This document shows positions 26,378-35,526 of a DNA stretch of 35,554 bases, piece by piece. A program made the translations under genes and the position numbers. The stretch's first letter is position 1. Each line of letters begins with the position of its first letter. The notes below the pieces were generated by a model. The model was not told where the DNA came from and did not search any database. It was given only the letters and a program-made list of their open reading frames with translations. The stretch is taken from NCBI GenBank assembly GCA_029287195.1, contig JARFRN010000265.1, forward strand, positions 1-35,554, written 5' to 3'. The stretch comes from Acidimicrobiia bacterium. GTDB lineage: Bacteria; Actinomycetota; Acidimicrobiia; Spongiisociales; UBA5794.

Positions 26378-26584
26378 TTATCTATGGGGCTGACCCAACC
26401 AGGCTCGACCGGCGAACAACAGCCCCGACAACACCGGGAAGATCACCAAAGTGTTTACGTCCAGGACCCACCACGAGAGTTGGTGGATGACCAACGCCAC
26501 GCCGAGCCCGATGAAGAGCCCGCCCCAGAAACCGGCCAGGGGCTTGCCGCTTGCCCATTTTCTCGGAGGTATGCCAACAGCCAT
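26378..26584 (-). CDS. Small two-TM protein
   Basis: 68 aa MAVGIPPRKWASGKPLAGFWGGLFIGLGVALVIHQLSWWVLDVNTLVIFPVLSGLLFAGRAWLGQPHR; TGATG overlap with the upstream gene stop. Confidence 0.65.
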   Translation of the reverse strand: MAVGIPPRKWASGKPLAGFWGGLFIGLGVALVIHQLSWWVLDVNTLVIFPVLSGLLFAGRAWLGQPHR

Positions 26585-27234
26585 CACAACACCCACGACG
26601 GTCCGAGAAACCCGATCAGCCCGGTCAGCGCCGCAAACAACCCGATCGTGATGACGTCGGCGGCAGCGCGCGACCCGGTTTCGGGCGCAGCACCGCCCGC
26701 CCCCGCCGTCGCTTCGGCAAAGGCTTGTCCCCGTTTGGGACGCCGCGACCGGATAGCAGTCACCGCACCGAAGACCGCCACGAGCACGCCGAGGCCGGCG
26801 GCGGCCGTGAACGGCCCGCCCTCGACTTTCACGTAGGCGCTGCCGGTGCACACCCAACCTTCGCCCGTCGTCGTGCCCTTCACCCTGTACACACCGGGGG
26901 CAAGCTGGGTAATAACGTTCGGGACGGTAACGGTTCCGCCCCAGAACTGCCCATTCCCGGACTCGCCGGCAACTGGGATGTCACCAACCACTTCCACATA
27001 GATGTCGGTCTGGCTCGGGACATCACCGGATCCGGCAGAGGCAGGCACCGTCCCAACGAGAGCAACTGTGTCCCCTTTGGCCACCACCAGGGGGTTGTTG
27101 CGAGTGAGGGTGTCGGGGGTCTGCTCGTTGATGGTTGCTCGACAGCCGCCGGTGATCTCCTGCGCTGCGGCGGCGGGAATCGTGGCGACGACAAGGCCAA
27201 GAGCCAATGCCGCGATCAATGCAACCCTCCTCAT
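26584..27234 (-). CDS. Secreted/membrane protein with signal peptide, extracytoplasmic beta-rich region and C-terminal TM segments
   Basis: MRRVALIAALALGLVVATIPAAAAQEITGGCRATINEQTPDTLTRNNPLVVAKGDTVALVGTVP...; start at 27234 overlaps preceding gene stop by 4 bp. Confidence 0.75.
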   Translation of the reverse strand: MRRVALIAALALGLVVATIPAAAAQEITGGCRATINEQTPDTLTRNNPLVVAKGDTVALVGTVPASAGSGDVPSQTDIYVEVVGDIPVAGESGNGQFWGGTVTVPNVITQLAPGVYRVKGTTTGEGWVCTGSAYVKVEGGPFTAAAGLGVLVAVFGAVTAIRSRRPKRGQAFAEATAGAGGAAPETGSRAAADVITIGLFAALTGLIGFLGPSWVL

Positions 27235-27554
27235 GACCCACCTACCAGTCCGAGCAAAGCCACGACGACCAAGACTGCTACTGCCACACCGAGCAAGACG
27301 TATGCTCTCCTGTCGGGGTTGCGGCCGCTCGGATCTAATTGCTCGAGGAGACGACCGTCGACCCAACCCTCCCAATCGTTCTCACCGCGCACCTTGGCCC
27401 AGACCCCAGCTTCTTCGATAACAACCAGGTCCACCTTGCCGACCAGGTCATCACTGGACCGGACCGCCGGATCCGGAGACTCCCATGCGTCCATTCCTTC
27501 GGGAGGGGATCGGTGGGTCGGCGTCCAGCCCGATCTGCCAACCGTTTCCGTCAT
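27231..27554 (-). CDS. SH3-like domain protein with C-terminal TM helix
   Basis: VDLVVIEEAGVWAKVRGENDWEGWVDGRLLEQL (SH3b-like) then RAYVLLGVAVAVLVVVALLGLVGGS. Confidence 0.65.
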   Translation of the reverse strand: MTETVGRSGWTPTHRSPPEGMDAWESPDPAVRSSDDLVGKVDLVVIEEAGVWAKVRGENDWEGWVDGRLLEQLDPSGRNPDRRAYVLLGVAVAVLVVVALLGLVGGS

Positions 27555-27593
27555 CGTCCATCACCTCGCATTGGGCCGGCAAGGCCGGCCGGG

Positions 27594-29927
27594 TCATCCA
27601 CCATCATGTCTTCTCAGAACCAAGCCTGTAGCGAGCAGCAGTGCGATCGTGATCGTGAGCAGAGCCGCACTGGCCGCCAGCCACGCACCAACCGTGTGAG
27701 AGAACCGGGCCTGCCCGCCGCGCGGGCTGGTGATCGCCTCGATGAGTGGTGCCGGGTCGGTGACGTCGATCACCGGGACCGAAGTCGAGGCCGTGCCGAC
27801 CATGTTGAGGTTGTTGAGATCAACGGTTGCGGCGACGCCGGCAAAGCCCCAGTGCGAGCTCGCCAGGAAGCTCGCCTGCCGGATGCCCGGCTTGCTGGCA
27901 AAGGTCGGGAAGATGCCGCCGGCAGCGAGCACCATCATCAAGACGAAGATTATCGGCAGAAAGGTCATCGCCCGATCCACCGTATCGACCGACGCCGAGA
28001 TCAGCAGGCCGAGCGCCATAGCCGCTAGACCACTCAGTATCAGAACGACCATCATCTCACCGAACGGCCAGCCGAGCAGCACCGCTTCCTCAGGACCGTT
28101 TTGGCGGGCGAGGCTGAGGCTTGCGAGGATCACCGCTTGGACAATCGTTATCGCGCCAAAGACAACTGTCTTCGATGCAACGTAGGCGCTGATCGATAGA
28201 CCGACGGCCCGCTCCCGGCGGTATAGGGGAAGCTCTTCGACGATGTCACGAATGGTGTTGAACGCCCCCAGCTCGGTGACTCCAAGCACCACAGTCAGCA
28301 CGACGAGCGGTGCACGAGAAGTCAAGCGAAGCAAGGGAGGATCGAGCTTCCCGAGCTCGCCTTCAGGCAGCGCAACGAGCAAGAGCAAGCCGAGGATCAC
28401 GGCCAAGCCGAGCCAGAGTCCCAGCGTCTTCTTGTCGGCATAGATTGATGCGACGCGACGCCGGGTCAAGACCTTGAATTGACGAAACCACTCCCAGCGA
28501 GGAAGACTGGTCGACTCCCGTGGCCCGGTGGCAGCCGCGTAGCGCGACATAGGCTCCGCTACATAGGCGGCATAGTCGCCATGTCTCTCGAAACGAGCTT
28601 TCCATTCCGCACCATCGATCTCGCTAAGCGCGCGAAACACCTCCTGGTAGTCGGCGAGCCCGAAGTATCCGGTCAAGCGCTCTGGAGGCCCGAGCCATGC
28701 GGTGCGTCCGCCGGGAGCAAGACACAGGATCCGATCGCACAGATGGAGGCTCTCCACACTGTGGGTGACGACGATCACCGTCCGACCGGCCTTGGCAAGC
28801 TCGGCCAGCAGCTCCATCAGGCTGCGTTCGTAGCCGGGATCGAGCCCCGAAGTGGGTTCGTCGAGAATGAGCAGCGAGGGCCTGGTGAGCAATTCGAGAG
28901 CTACGCTGACCCGCTTTCGCTGGCCGCCGGAGAGATTCGCCACCGGCACGTCGCGCCGCTCCGCAAGACCGAGCTCTGCGAGAACCTCAGAGATGCGCTG
29001 TTCCCGATCGGCTGCAGACACATCCGACGGGAACCTGAGCTCGGCGGCGAACTCCAGCGTCTGAGCCACCGTCAGCTCCATGTGGAGCACATCGTCCTGG
29101 GGGACGTAGCCGATGCGCTGGCGAATGTGCTCGTATTCCGCATAGAGATCCCGGCCGGAGAAGAACACGGAACCCTCGGTCGCAGGGCGGAATCCAGTGA
29201 GCGCATTTACCAGGGTCGACTTGCCGGAGCCGGACGGACCCACCACACCGAGGAAGGATCCCTCGTCGAGCGCAAAGCTGATCCCATCGAGAATCACCTT
29301 GCCTTGCGATGTGACCACACGCAGATCCAAAGCTGCGTAGGAGACACCGGGACGGGGCTCGACCGAACGCAGCCCGTCCGGTCCGAACACCAGCGAGGTC
29401 CCGCCGACGCCGACCACATCGCCCAGCAGCACTGGGGCCCGTGACACCTTCGCACCGTTGACGAAGGTTCCGTTCTGGCTTCCCAGATCCACAATCTCGC
29501 ATGATCCGTCGCCGGCCACGAGCTCGGCGTGGTGGCGCGACACCATGAGGTCGTCTATCACGATGTCATTGCCGGGATCACGCCCGATGCTCTGACCACC
29601 GCCCGGCGCAACATCGCCGGTAGTCGTGAACGCGACCACCGGACCTTCGGTCGGATGCCCCAGCGAGATCAAGGTACTCCCACGCAGCGCAACCTCGCCC
29701 ACCCTCGATCCATCAATGAATGTACCGTTGCTGCTGCTCAGATCACGTACTACCCAGCCTGCCTCGGTATCTCTGATTTCGAAGTGGCGACGAGACACCA
29801 GTGGGTGGTCGATGACGAAATCGCATGTAGGGTCTCGTCCGATCGCAGTAGGCCCGTCGCTGGCCAGAGGGGCCACCTGCGTCCCCCAGCGCAGCCGACC
29901 GACCCCGGTGGAGGTGTCCCTAGCCAC
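27594..29927 (-). CDS. Tandem-FHA ABC transporter (ABCG-like ATPase plus permease in one chain; Rv1747-like)
   Basis: Two FHA domains (GRDPTCDFVIDHPLVSRRHFEI..SSSNGTFIDG; GRDPGNDIVIDDLMVSRHHAEL..GSQNGTFVNG), Walker A GPSGSGKST, LSGGQRKRVSVALELLTRPSLLILDEPTSGLD, C-terminal multi-TM. GTG start 29927 overlaps kinase stop by 8 bp. Confidence 0.93.
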   Translation of the reverse strand: MARDTSTGVGRLRWGTQVAPLASDGPTAIGRDPTCDFVIDHPLVSRRHFEIRDTEAGWVVRDLSSSNGTFIDGSRVGEVALRGSTLISLGHPTEGPVVAFTTTGDVAPGGGQSIGRDPGNDIVIDDLMVSRHHAELVAGDGSCEIVDLGSQNGTFVNGAKVSRAPVLLGDVVGVGGTSLVFGPDGLRSVEPRPGVSYAALDLRVVTSQGKVILDGISFALDEGSFLGVVGPSGSGKSTLVNALTGFRPATEGSVFFSGRDLYAEYEHIRQRIGYVPQDDVLHMELTVAQTLEFAAELRFPSDVSAADREQRISEVLAELGLAERRDVPVANLSGGQRKRVSVALELLTRPSLLILDEPTSGLDPGYERSLMELLAELAKAGRTVIVVTHSVESLHLCDRILCLAPGGRTAWLGPPERLTGYFGLADYQEVFRALSEIDGAEWKARFERHGDYAAYVAEPMSRYAAATGPRESTSLPRWEWFRQFKVLTRRRVASIYADKKTLGLWLGLAVILGLLLLVALPEGELGKLDPPLLRLTSRAPLVVLTVVLGVTELGAFNTIRDIVEELPLYRRERAVGLSISAYVASKTVVFGAITIVQAVILASLSLARQNGPEEAVLLGWPFGEMMVVLILSGLAAMALGLLISASVDTVDRAMTFLPIIFVLMMVLAAGGIFPTFASKPGIRQASFLASSHWGFAGVAATVDLNNLNMVGTASTSVPVIDVTDPAPLIEAITSPRGGQARFSHTVGAWLAASAALLTITIALLLATGLVLRRHDGG

Positions 29928-32250
29928 TGGTGGCAGAAATGGGCGAAGAGCTTTCCCCGACGCTGAGAGTCCCGCTGTCGCCGGCCACCACTTCGCCGTC
30001 GACCTTCAGCTCGAGTTGGTATGTGCCCGGGGAACCGCAACTTCCTTCGTAGTGCAGCACGAAAGCCTGGTAGGTACCGGGGATCGAGCCGCCTTCAGGC
30101 CAGAAAACGTTCTCCACGTTGGAGGCACTGGTGTCCCCGCAGTCGGGCACCATGTCGACATCGAGCGTTCCGCCACTCGACGAGACCGGAGCCTCGAAGT
30201 AGATCTCGAAACCCTCGGGGTCGATCACATGCAGGTCGAGATCGGCGTCCCCGGTCCAGCGCAATGTGGCTTGGACGTCGCCCGTACCAAGCTCGATCGT
30301 GGTCGTCGTCATAGCCTGCGTCGTCGTTGTGGTCTCGGGCGCCACTATCGGAAGCCCACCGACGGGCTTGACAAAGACACGCGTACTCAGGATGTCGTTG
30401 ACGTCGAACCCGAGGACCTCTTCGATCGCCCTGACGACAACCGTGTTGCCCAGATCAAACCCGGGCCATTCCGTGCCCCGGACGGTGACCGACGCGGACA
30501 ACTCGACGGCGGGAAGCAAGGGGTTGCCGCAAAAGCAGCGAACCCGGGGCAATCCGAACGTGTCGACCAACACCGCAGTGCCCGCCTGCAACACCGAGTT
30601 GATCGGGTTGGCGGCGCCGTTGCGGAAGCCATGGTTGGTTACCCGGGTATCGACCTGCAGGATCACATCCGTCAGGCTTTCGATGAATTCCGGGATGTCG
30701 GCGACGTCAATGCCCTGAACTGCGGCCCAAGCGGCGGCTTTGTCCAGGTTGTCCTGCATGAACCTGATGAGGGCGTCCTTGTCGCAGGCGGTGAGTATCT
30801 CGGTTCCACCGTAGAGCCCGGGAGCAGCGCCGGATACGGTCGACACCACCGTCTCTGCCGTCTCGGCAACTTCCTCCTCGGCAGCCGCCAGATCGGGACC
30901 CGGCGGAGCGACGCTCAATCCGGGGACTTCGAAGTCATCGAAGTCGATCCCGGAGAGTTCCCCGACGGGCGGATTCAACAAATCGACCATGCGCCGTACC
31001 ATCTCGGGATCTACCGTCGGTATCGTCGGCAGTGCCACTGGTTGCGGAACGATCGTGGGTGTAAAGGGATCGATCCCGGTAGAAGCAACCGGCTCGGCAA
31101 ACACCTCGGTGATGTCGGGACCTTCATCCTCACCGCCGGTCAGCAAGACCAGCCCCCCAACTATTGCACCGGCAACGACCACCAACCCCACCAGCGGCAA
31201 CACCAGGCCTCGCCTCTTCCTACGCCGGCTCGGTGGCGGTGGCGGGGGGGTGCCGGTGGCAGCGGGCGGTGGCGGCGGCCCTCCGGCCGATGGCTGCTGT
31301 GCCGCCGGGTTAGCGGGCGGTTGCGCGCTCGCCTGGGCAGCCAGGAATTGCTCGGCGGTCATCGTTGCAGCCATCAGCGGTGTCTCCGGCTCGGCAGGTG
31401 CGGGAGCGACGGCCGCCACCCCACCCGCGGCACGGGCACTCTGCAGCGCGTCCGCCCATTCCTCGATAGAAGCGAAGCGATCGGCAGGATCGACCGCCAG
31501 GCCTTTCATCACCGCGTCGGCAAGGGGCCCAGGAGTGTCCGGACGCAATAGCCCGATCGCCACCGGCGGAGCTGCCGACTGCGCCTTGATGACCTCAGTC
31601 ACGGAGTCGAAGGCATAGGGAACGCGCCCGGCGAGCAACTCGTAGAGGATCACTGCTGCGCTGTAGATATCGGTCCGTTGGTCGACCCGTCCTTCGGCCT
31701 GCTCGGGTGCCATGTAGTGGGGTGTCCCCGTGGCCACGGTCGTCTTGGATTTGGCGATTGACTTGGCGATGCCGAAGTCGGCGAGGACCAGCTGGGGCTC
31801 ATCGGTTCCCTGGATCGTCTGGAACAGAACTGCTGAGGGCTTGAGATCGCGATGCACGATGTCGAGGGCATGCGCCGCCTGCAGACCGGATGCAATAGCA
31901 ATCGAGAGGTCGACAGCCTCATCGACCGTGAATTGCCGCCGGGTTTGGGCCTTCTTCCGCATGCGGTCTTCGAGCGACCCCTGATCGGCCAGAGCCATCA
32001 CCATGTAGGGGCGACCATCCTCGAGCACGTCGATGTGATGAATACGAACTATGTGCGGCGACTGGGCGCGCCACAGGATCCTGGCCTCATCGAGGAAACG
32101 CTGTCGGACGTCCTCGTCGTGGACCCAGTTGTCGGCCAGCACCTTGATGGCGACATCGACCCCGAGCTCGTCATCGTGGCCCAGCCACACGGTGGCAAAC
32201 GAACCGCTCCCTAGAACCCGCTCGATGTCATAGCGGCCGATCTTCTCCAC
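29920..32250 (-). CDS. Transmembrane Ser/Thr protein kinase with DUF6777-like and YfaP/DUF2135-like extracytoplasmic domains
   Basis: LGSGSFATVWLG, VAIKVL, HRDLKPSAVLF, LADFGIAKS, GTPHYMAPEQ; Pro-rich juxtamembrane, TM RGLVLPLVGLVVVAGAIVGGLVLLTGG, YGGTEILTACDKDALIRFMQDNLDKAAAWA..DTRVTNHGF..VLQAGTAVLVDTFGLPRVRCFCGNPL, and LRWTGDADLDLHVIDPEGFEIYF. Confidence 0.92.
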   Translation of the reverse strand: MEKIGRYDIERVLGSGSFATVWLGHDDELGVDVAIKVLADNWVHDEDVRQRFLDEARILWRAQSPHIVRIHHIDVLEDGRPYMVMALADQGSLEDRMRKKAQTRRQFTVDEAVDLSIAIASGLQAAHALDIVHRDLKPSAVLFQTIQGTDEPQLVLADFGIAKSIAKSKTTVATGTPHYMAPEQAEGRVDQRTDIYSAAVILYELLAGRVPYAFDSVTEVIKAQSAAPPVAIGLLRPDTPGPLADAVMKGLAVDPADRFASIEEWADALQSARAAGGVAAVAPAPAEPETPLMAATMTAEQFLAAQASAQPPANPAAQQPSAGGPPPPPAATGTPPPPPPSRRRKRRGLVLPLVGLVVVAGAIVGGLVLLTGGEDEGPDITEVFAEPVASTGIDPFTPTIVPQPVALPTIPTVDPEMVRRMVDLLNPPVGELSGIDFDDFEVPGLSVAPPGPDLAAAEEEVAETAETVVSTVSGAAPGLYGGTEILTACDKDALIRFMQDNLDKAAAWAAVQGIDVADIPEFIESLTDVILQVDTRVTNHGFRNGAANPINSVLQAGTAVLVDTFGLPRVRCFCGNPLLPAVELSASVTVRGTEWPGFDLGNTVVVRAIEEVLGFDVNDILSTRVFVKPVGGLPIVAPETTTTTQAMTTTTIELGTGDVQATLRWTGDADLDLHVIDPEGFEIYFEAPVSSSGGTLDVDMVPDCGDTSASNVENVFWPEGGSIPGTYQAFVLHYEGSCGSPGTYQLELKVDGEVVAGDSGTLSVGESSSPISATSG

Positions 32251-32332
32251 GACGGCTCCGCTCTATCTCGGCCACCGCGACCGATGGCCGCAACCGTTCC
32301 GACTCCTCCGGTCGGCCTACGTTGCCAAACTA

Positions 32333-32347
32333 GCAGTGTGACACTGC
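32333..32347. promoter_or_regulatory. 15-bp palindrome GCAGTGT-G-ACACTGC upstream of the kinase gene
   Basis: Perfect 7-bp arms read directly, 83 bp upstream of the kinase start codon. Confidence 0.4.
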
Positions 32348-32406
32348 AGGTTGGCCTTTCCTTGACCCGTGACGGGACAGGGAAGCCCCGTGTTTACCCG
32401 ACCGGT

Positions 32407-32646
32407 TCAGACGGTGCCCATCTTGCGACGTGGCCGGCCGAACAGCACCGCCAACCCATGCGCCAGCAGACCTATCCCCCACGGCACGAACGTCCAGTAG
32501 GCCCAGTCGAGCCCACCTCCCGCAATCAGATCCTGGGCGACGATGATGGCGTTCACCACGACGTAGAAAGTGGCGTGCCACCAAAATGTGTGTACGTCGT
32601 CGCGGTGCTTCTCATCCGGCGTCTTGGGCTGCGCAGCCATTTGCAC
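32407..32646 (-). CDS. 2TM domain-containing protein
   Basis: DDVHTFWWHATFYVVVNAIIVAQDLIAGGGLDWAYWTFVPWGIGLLAHGLAVLF matches the 2TM (HxxxYxxVN...WGIGL..H) pattern. Confidence 0.8.
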   Translation of the reverse strand: MQMAAQPKTPDEKHRDDVHTFWWHATFYVVVNAIIVAQDLIAGGGLDWAYWTFVPWGIGLLAHGLAVLFGRPRRKMGTV

Positions 32647-32776
32647 CTCCAGAGCGCTCTTTCTCTATCAGACACCGAAGTGACCCTGCGAACAAGGGTG
32701 AATTCGGGACCGCCGCCCCTAGTCGGACACCCCCGACTCCTCTATGAGTGTTTCGAGTGATCTGAGGAGCTAACCC

Positions 32777-33166
32777 ATGAGACTCGCCTTCGCCATCTTC
32801 TTGTTCATCCATGGCCTCGCCCACGGCGTCGGGGCGCTCACGGTCTCCGGCATCGTGAAGGATGAGAACGCTCCGTCGGACCCAACCTTCCTGCTCACCG
32901 GATTCGATTCCGGCCACTGGATCTTCAAGCTAATGGCCGTGATCTGGCTGCTTCCGCTGATCGGTTTCGTGTTTGCCGGAATCGGGGTGATCCAGGAAGC
33001 GGAGTGGGCTCTTCCCGTCATCATCGTCTCGACGGTGCTGTCGACGATCCTCAGCCTGATCTGGGCGAAGGCGGCTCCGTTTGGACTCGTCGCCAACCTG
33101 GTCGTCATCGCAGTGCTGCTCATCCCATGGGCCAACGGCCGCATGGTTCCCCCATTCGAGTCGTAA
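32777..33166 (+). CDS. Small multi-pass membrane protein, unknown function
   Basis: 129 aa with four predicted hydrophobic segments; starts 5 bp after GAGGAGCTAACCC-type leader. Confidence 0.7.
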   Translation: MRLAFAIFLFIHGLAHGVGALTVSGIVKDENAPSDPTFLLTGFDSGHWIFKLMAVIWLLPLIGFVFAGIGVIQEAEWALPVIIVSTVLSTILSLIWAKAAPFGLVANLVVIAVLLIPWANGRMVPPFES

Positions 33167-33213
33167 CCCTCCCCCGGCTGTAACGTGCTTGCAGGACGAG
33201 AGGAGAGGTGACG

Positions 33214-34671
33214 ATGCGGATCCGAATGATGCTCCTCGCTGCCGCTCTGCTGGCGGCCGGCTGCACCGGCTCGGATCAAGCCGAAGATACAACCACCCGG
33301 GCGCCATTCACCACCGCTCCGACGACTACTAGCACCACCAACGATTCCGCCTCGAGCTCTGTGCCCGGGCCGCCGGCCGTGGCCGGCATCTGGCTGGCCG
33401 AGCTTGGCGGGGTGGTGCTTCAGTTCCGCATCGACGAGCGCCGCGACCAGGAACTGACCGGGCTATTCGACAGTCCCATGGAGGGGGCTAACGATCTACC
33501 CATCGTCATCACCACGGATGAAAGCGATGTGACAATCGAGATCCCGGTTGCGTCGGCCGTCTTTGAGGGAACTGTTACAGCCGACTCGCTGTCGGGCGTC
33601 TGGAAGCAAGCCGGCGCCGAAGTCCCCCTGGTCTTCGTGCGGCAGGGAGAAGTCTTTGCCTTTGCCCGCTCCCAGGAGCCGCAGCCTCCATATCCGTATG
33701 AATCACAAGCGGTGAGATTCGACAACGGCCCGATAGCGCTCTCCGGCACACTTGTGATCCCGGAGGGCGCTGCACCGTTCCCGGTAGCGGTGCTGATCAG
33801 CGGCTCCGGGCAACAGGATCGGGATGAATCGATCATGGGACACAAGCCCTTTCTGGTCTTAGCCGATGCGCTTGCCCGCCAGGGGATTGCGACCCTGCGC
33901 TACGACGATCGGGGGGTAGGCGAGTCGGGGGGCAATCCGGTCGGGGCAACGTCGGCGGACTTCGCAGAAGATGCACTTGCCGCCGTCGACTTTCTCTCGG
34001 ATGACAATCGTTTCTCCAGCATCGGCTTGATCGGCCACAGCGAGGGAGGACTGATCGCGCCTTTGGTAGCGGCTCGGTCGGCCGACGTCGCTTTCGCAGT
34101 GCTGCTCGCCGGGCCCGGGTTGCCTGGAGCGGACGTGCTTGCCAAGCAGACCGAGGAGCTATTGCGCGCAGAGGGGGCGGCGCGTAGCGCGGTCGACTGG
34201 CGGGTCGGCTGGGGAAGAGAGGTCATCGAACTGGCGGCCTCCGAGTTGGACTCGGATGAGGTCGCCCGTCGAATTCGCGAGATTATCGAAGCGGCCGCAG
34301 CCGATGCTCCTCCGGGGCTCGAACAACTGGTGAGCGAAACTGCAATCGACGAGACGGTTCTTGCATTCACTGATCCATGGATGCGGTATTTCCTCGCCTA
34401 CGACCCGCAGCCTGCGCTGGAAGTACTGACGATTCCCGTGCTGGCGCTGATCGGCGACCTCGATCTCCAGGTGTCGGCCGAACTCAACATCCCAGCGCTG
34501 GAGACGGCATTGGCCGGGAACCCGGATGCGACGGTTGCCGAGCTAGACGGACTCAACCACTTGCTGCAGACGGCGACCACCGGCGCAGTATCTGAGTACA
34601 GCCAGATCGAGGAGACTTTCGCCCCGGCGGCTCTCGAGTTGATCAGCGACTGGATTCTGGAGCGGTTCTGA
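33214..34671 (+). CDS. Lipoprotein alpha/beta hydrolase
   Basis: Lipobox LLAAALLAAGC; YDDRGVGESGG, LIGHSEGGLIAPLVA nucleophile elbow; AGGAGAGG upstream of ATG 33214. Confidence 0.9.
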   Translation: MRIRMMLLAAALLAAGCTGSDQAEDTTTRAPFTTAPTTTSTTNDSASSSVPGPPAVAGIWLAELGGVVLQFRIDERRDQELTGLFDSPMEGANDLPIVITTDESDVTIEIPVASAVFEGTVTADSLSGVWKQAGAEVPLVFVRQGEVFAFARSQEPQPPYPYESQAVRFDNGPIALSGTLVIPEGAAPFPVAVLISGSGQQDRDESIMGHKPFLVLADALARQGIATLRYDDRGVGESGGNPVGATSADFAEDALAAVDFLSDDNRFSSIGLIGHSEGGLIAPLVAARSADVAFAVLLAGPGLPGADVLAKQTEELLRAEGAARSAVDWRVGWGREVIELAASELDSDEVARRIREIIEAAAADAPPGLEQLVSETAIDETVLAFTDPWMRYFLAYDPQPALEVLTIPVLALIGDLDLQVSAELNIPALETALAGNPDATVAELDGLNHLLQTATTGAVSEYSQIEETFAPAALELISDWILERF

Positions 34672-34710
34672 ACCCACCAACTGACATGATATGGCTCGAT
34701 CCGTAGCCCG

Positions 34711-35526
34711 CTACGAGACGGTGAAGCTGGCAACACCGCCCTTGATACGCAGCTCCAGGCGGTCGACGGCCAAGTCGTAGTCGGGGGATTCATAGACCCC
34801 GCCCATCATTGGGAAGCGACGGGTATCCACCTTGACCTCGGCGAGACCAGTATCCGCTGCGATGCGAGCCGCTACCCCGTCGGGGATGACGAAGGTCACC
34901 GATGCAGCCCCGGCATCGACCGTCGCCCGGGTGTGTCCCTGACGCGGTGCAACAACCCGAGTCGAGCTGGCGCCGGTCTTCAGTTGCAGCGAACTCACCA
35001 TCAAGCTCTCGAGATCGATTCTCGTGTCGGTTGCGCCCGTGTTGAATTCCAGCTCGAGGTCGACCTCCGGATTTAGATCGGCGACGAAATCCCGGCGGCG
35101 GAGCCGCATCCACGAGCCGTGAGCCTGTCGCAACGACACGTCGATCCGATCCCCGGACCGCTTCACCCGCTGCTCGAGTCCATACCCCGATCCGATGCAG
35201 AGCGACCGGCTGCCGAGAGCGAGGCTGCCCACCCGCAACTCGCCGCCCCCGTGGTCGATCTTGACGCGGGCTCGACGCGCACTCTCGAGCGGCACATCGA
35301 TGACATCGCTGCGCACGGGGCGATCCCGGAGCGACGACACGATTACCAATATCCCTGCGGCAATCAGCAGGCCGGGGACGAGGAAATCGGAGTCAATGGC
35401 TTCGATGTCTCTCAGCAGGAAGAACGCGCCGAGGCCGATGAGGAGCAGTGGCGCCAACCACGAGATGCCCCGGCCCTTCAGAATCTGGTCGATGAGGATC
35501 GCCACGCCGATAACGATGAGGACGCC
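34711..35526 (-). CDS. LiaF/toast-rack-like membrane protein, 5' end truncated at contig end
   Basis: Multiple N-terminal TM segments (GVLIVIGVAILIDQILKG..WLAPLLLIGLGAFFLLRDI..FLVPGLLIAAGILVIVSS) then a beta-rich C-terminal domain (GGGELRVGSLALGS.. LELEFNTGATDTRIDLESL.. LKTGASSTRVVAP). The MYKRQ start in the track is adapter-derived. Confidence 0.75.
   Translation of the reverse strand, partial: GVLIVIGVAILIDQILKGRGISWLAPLLLIGLGAFFLLRDIEAIDSDFLVPGLLIAAGILVIVSSLRDRPVRSDVIDVPLESARRARVKIDHGGGELRVGSLALGSRSLCIGSGYGLEQRVKRSGDRIDVSLRQAHGSWMRLRRRDFVADLNPEVDLELEFNTGATDTRIDLESLMVSSLQLKTGASSTRVVAPRQGHTRATVDAGAASVTFVIPDGVAARIAADTGLAEVKVDTRRFPMMGGVYESPDYDLAVDRLELRIKGGVASFTVS

Noticed and set aside
29626-31551. 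641-aa plus-strand ORF
   Set aside because: Antisense to kinase and FHA-ABC genes; composition-driven, no domain signature.
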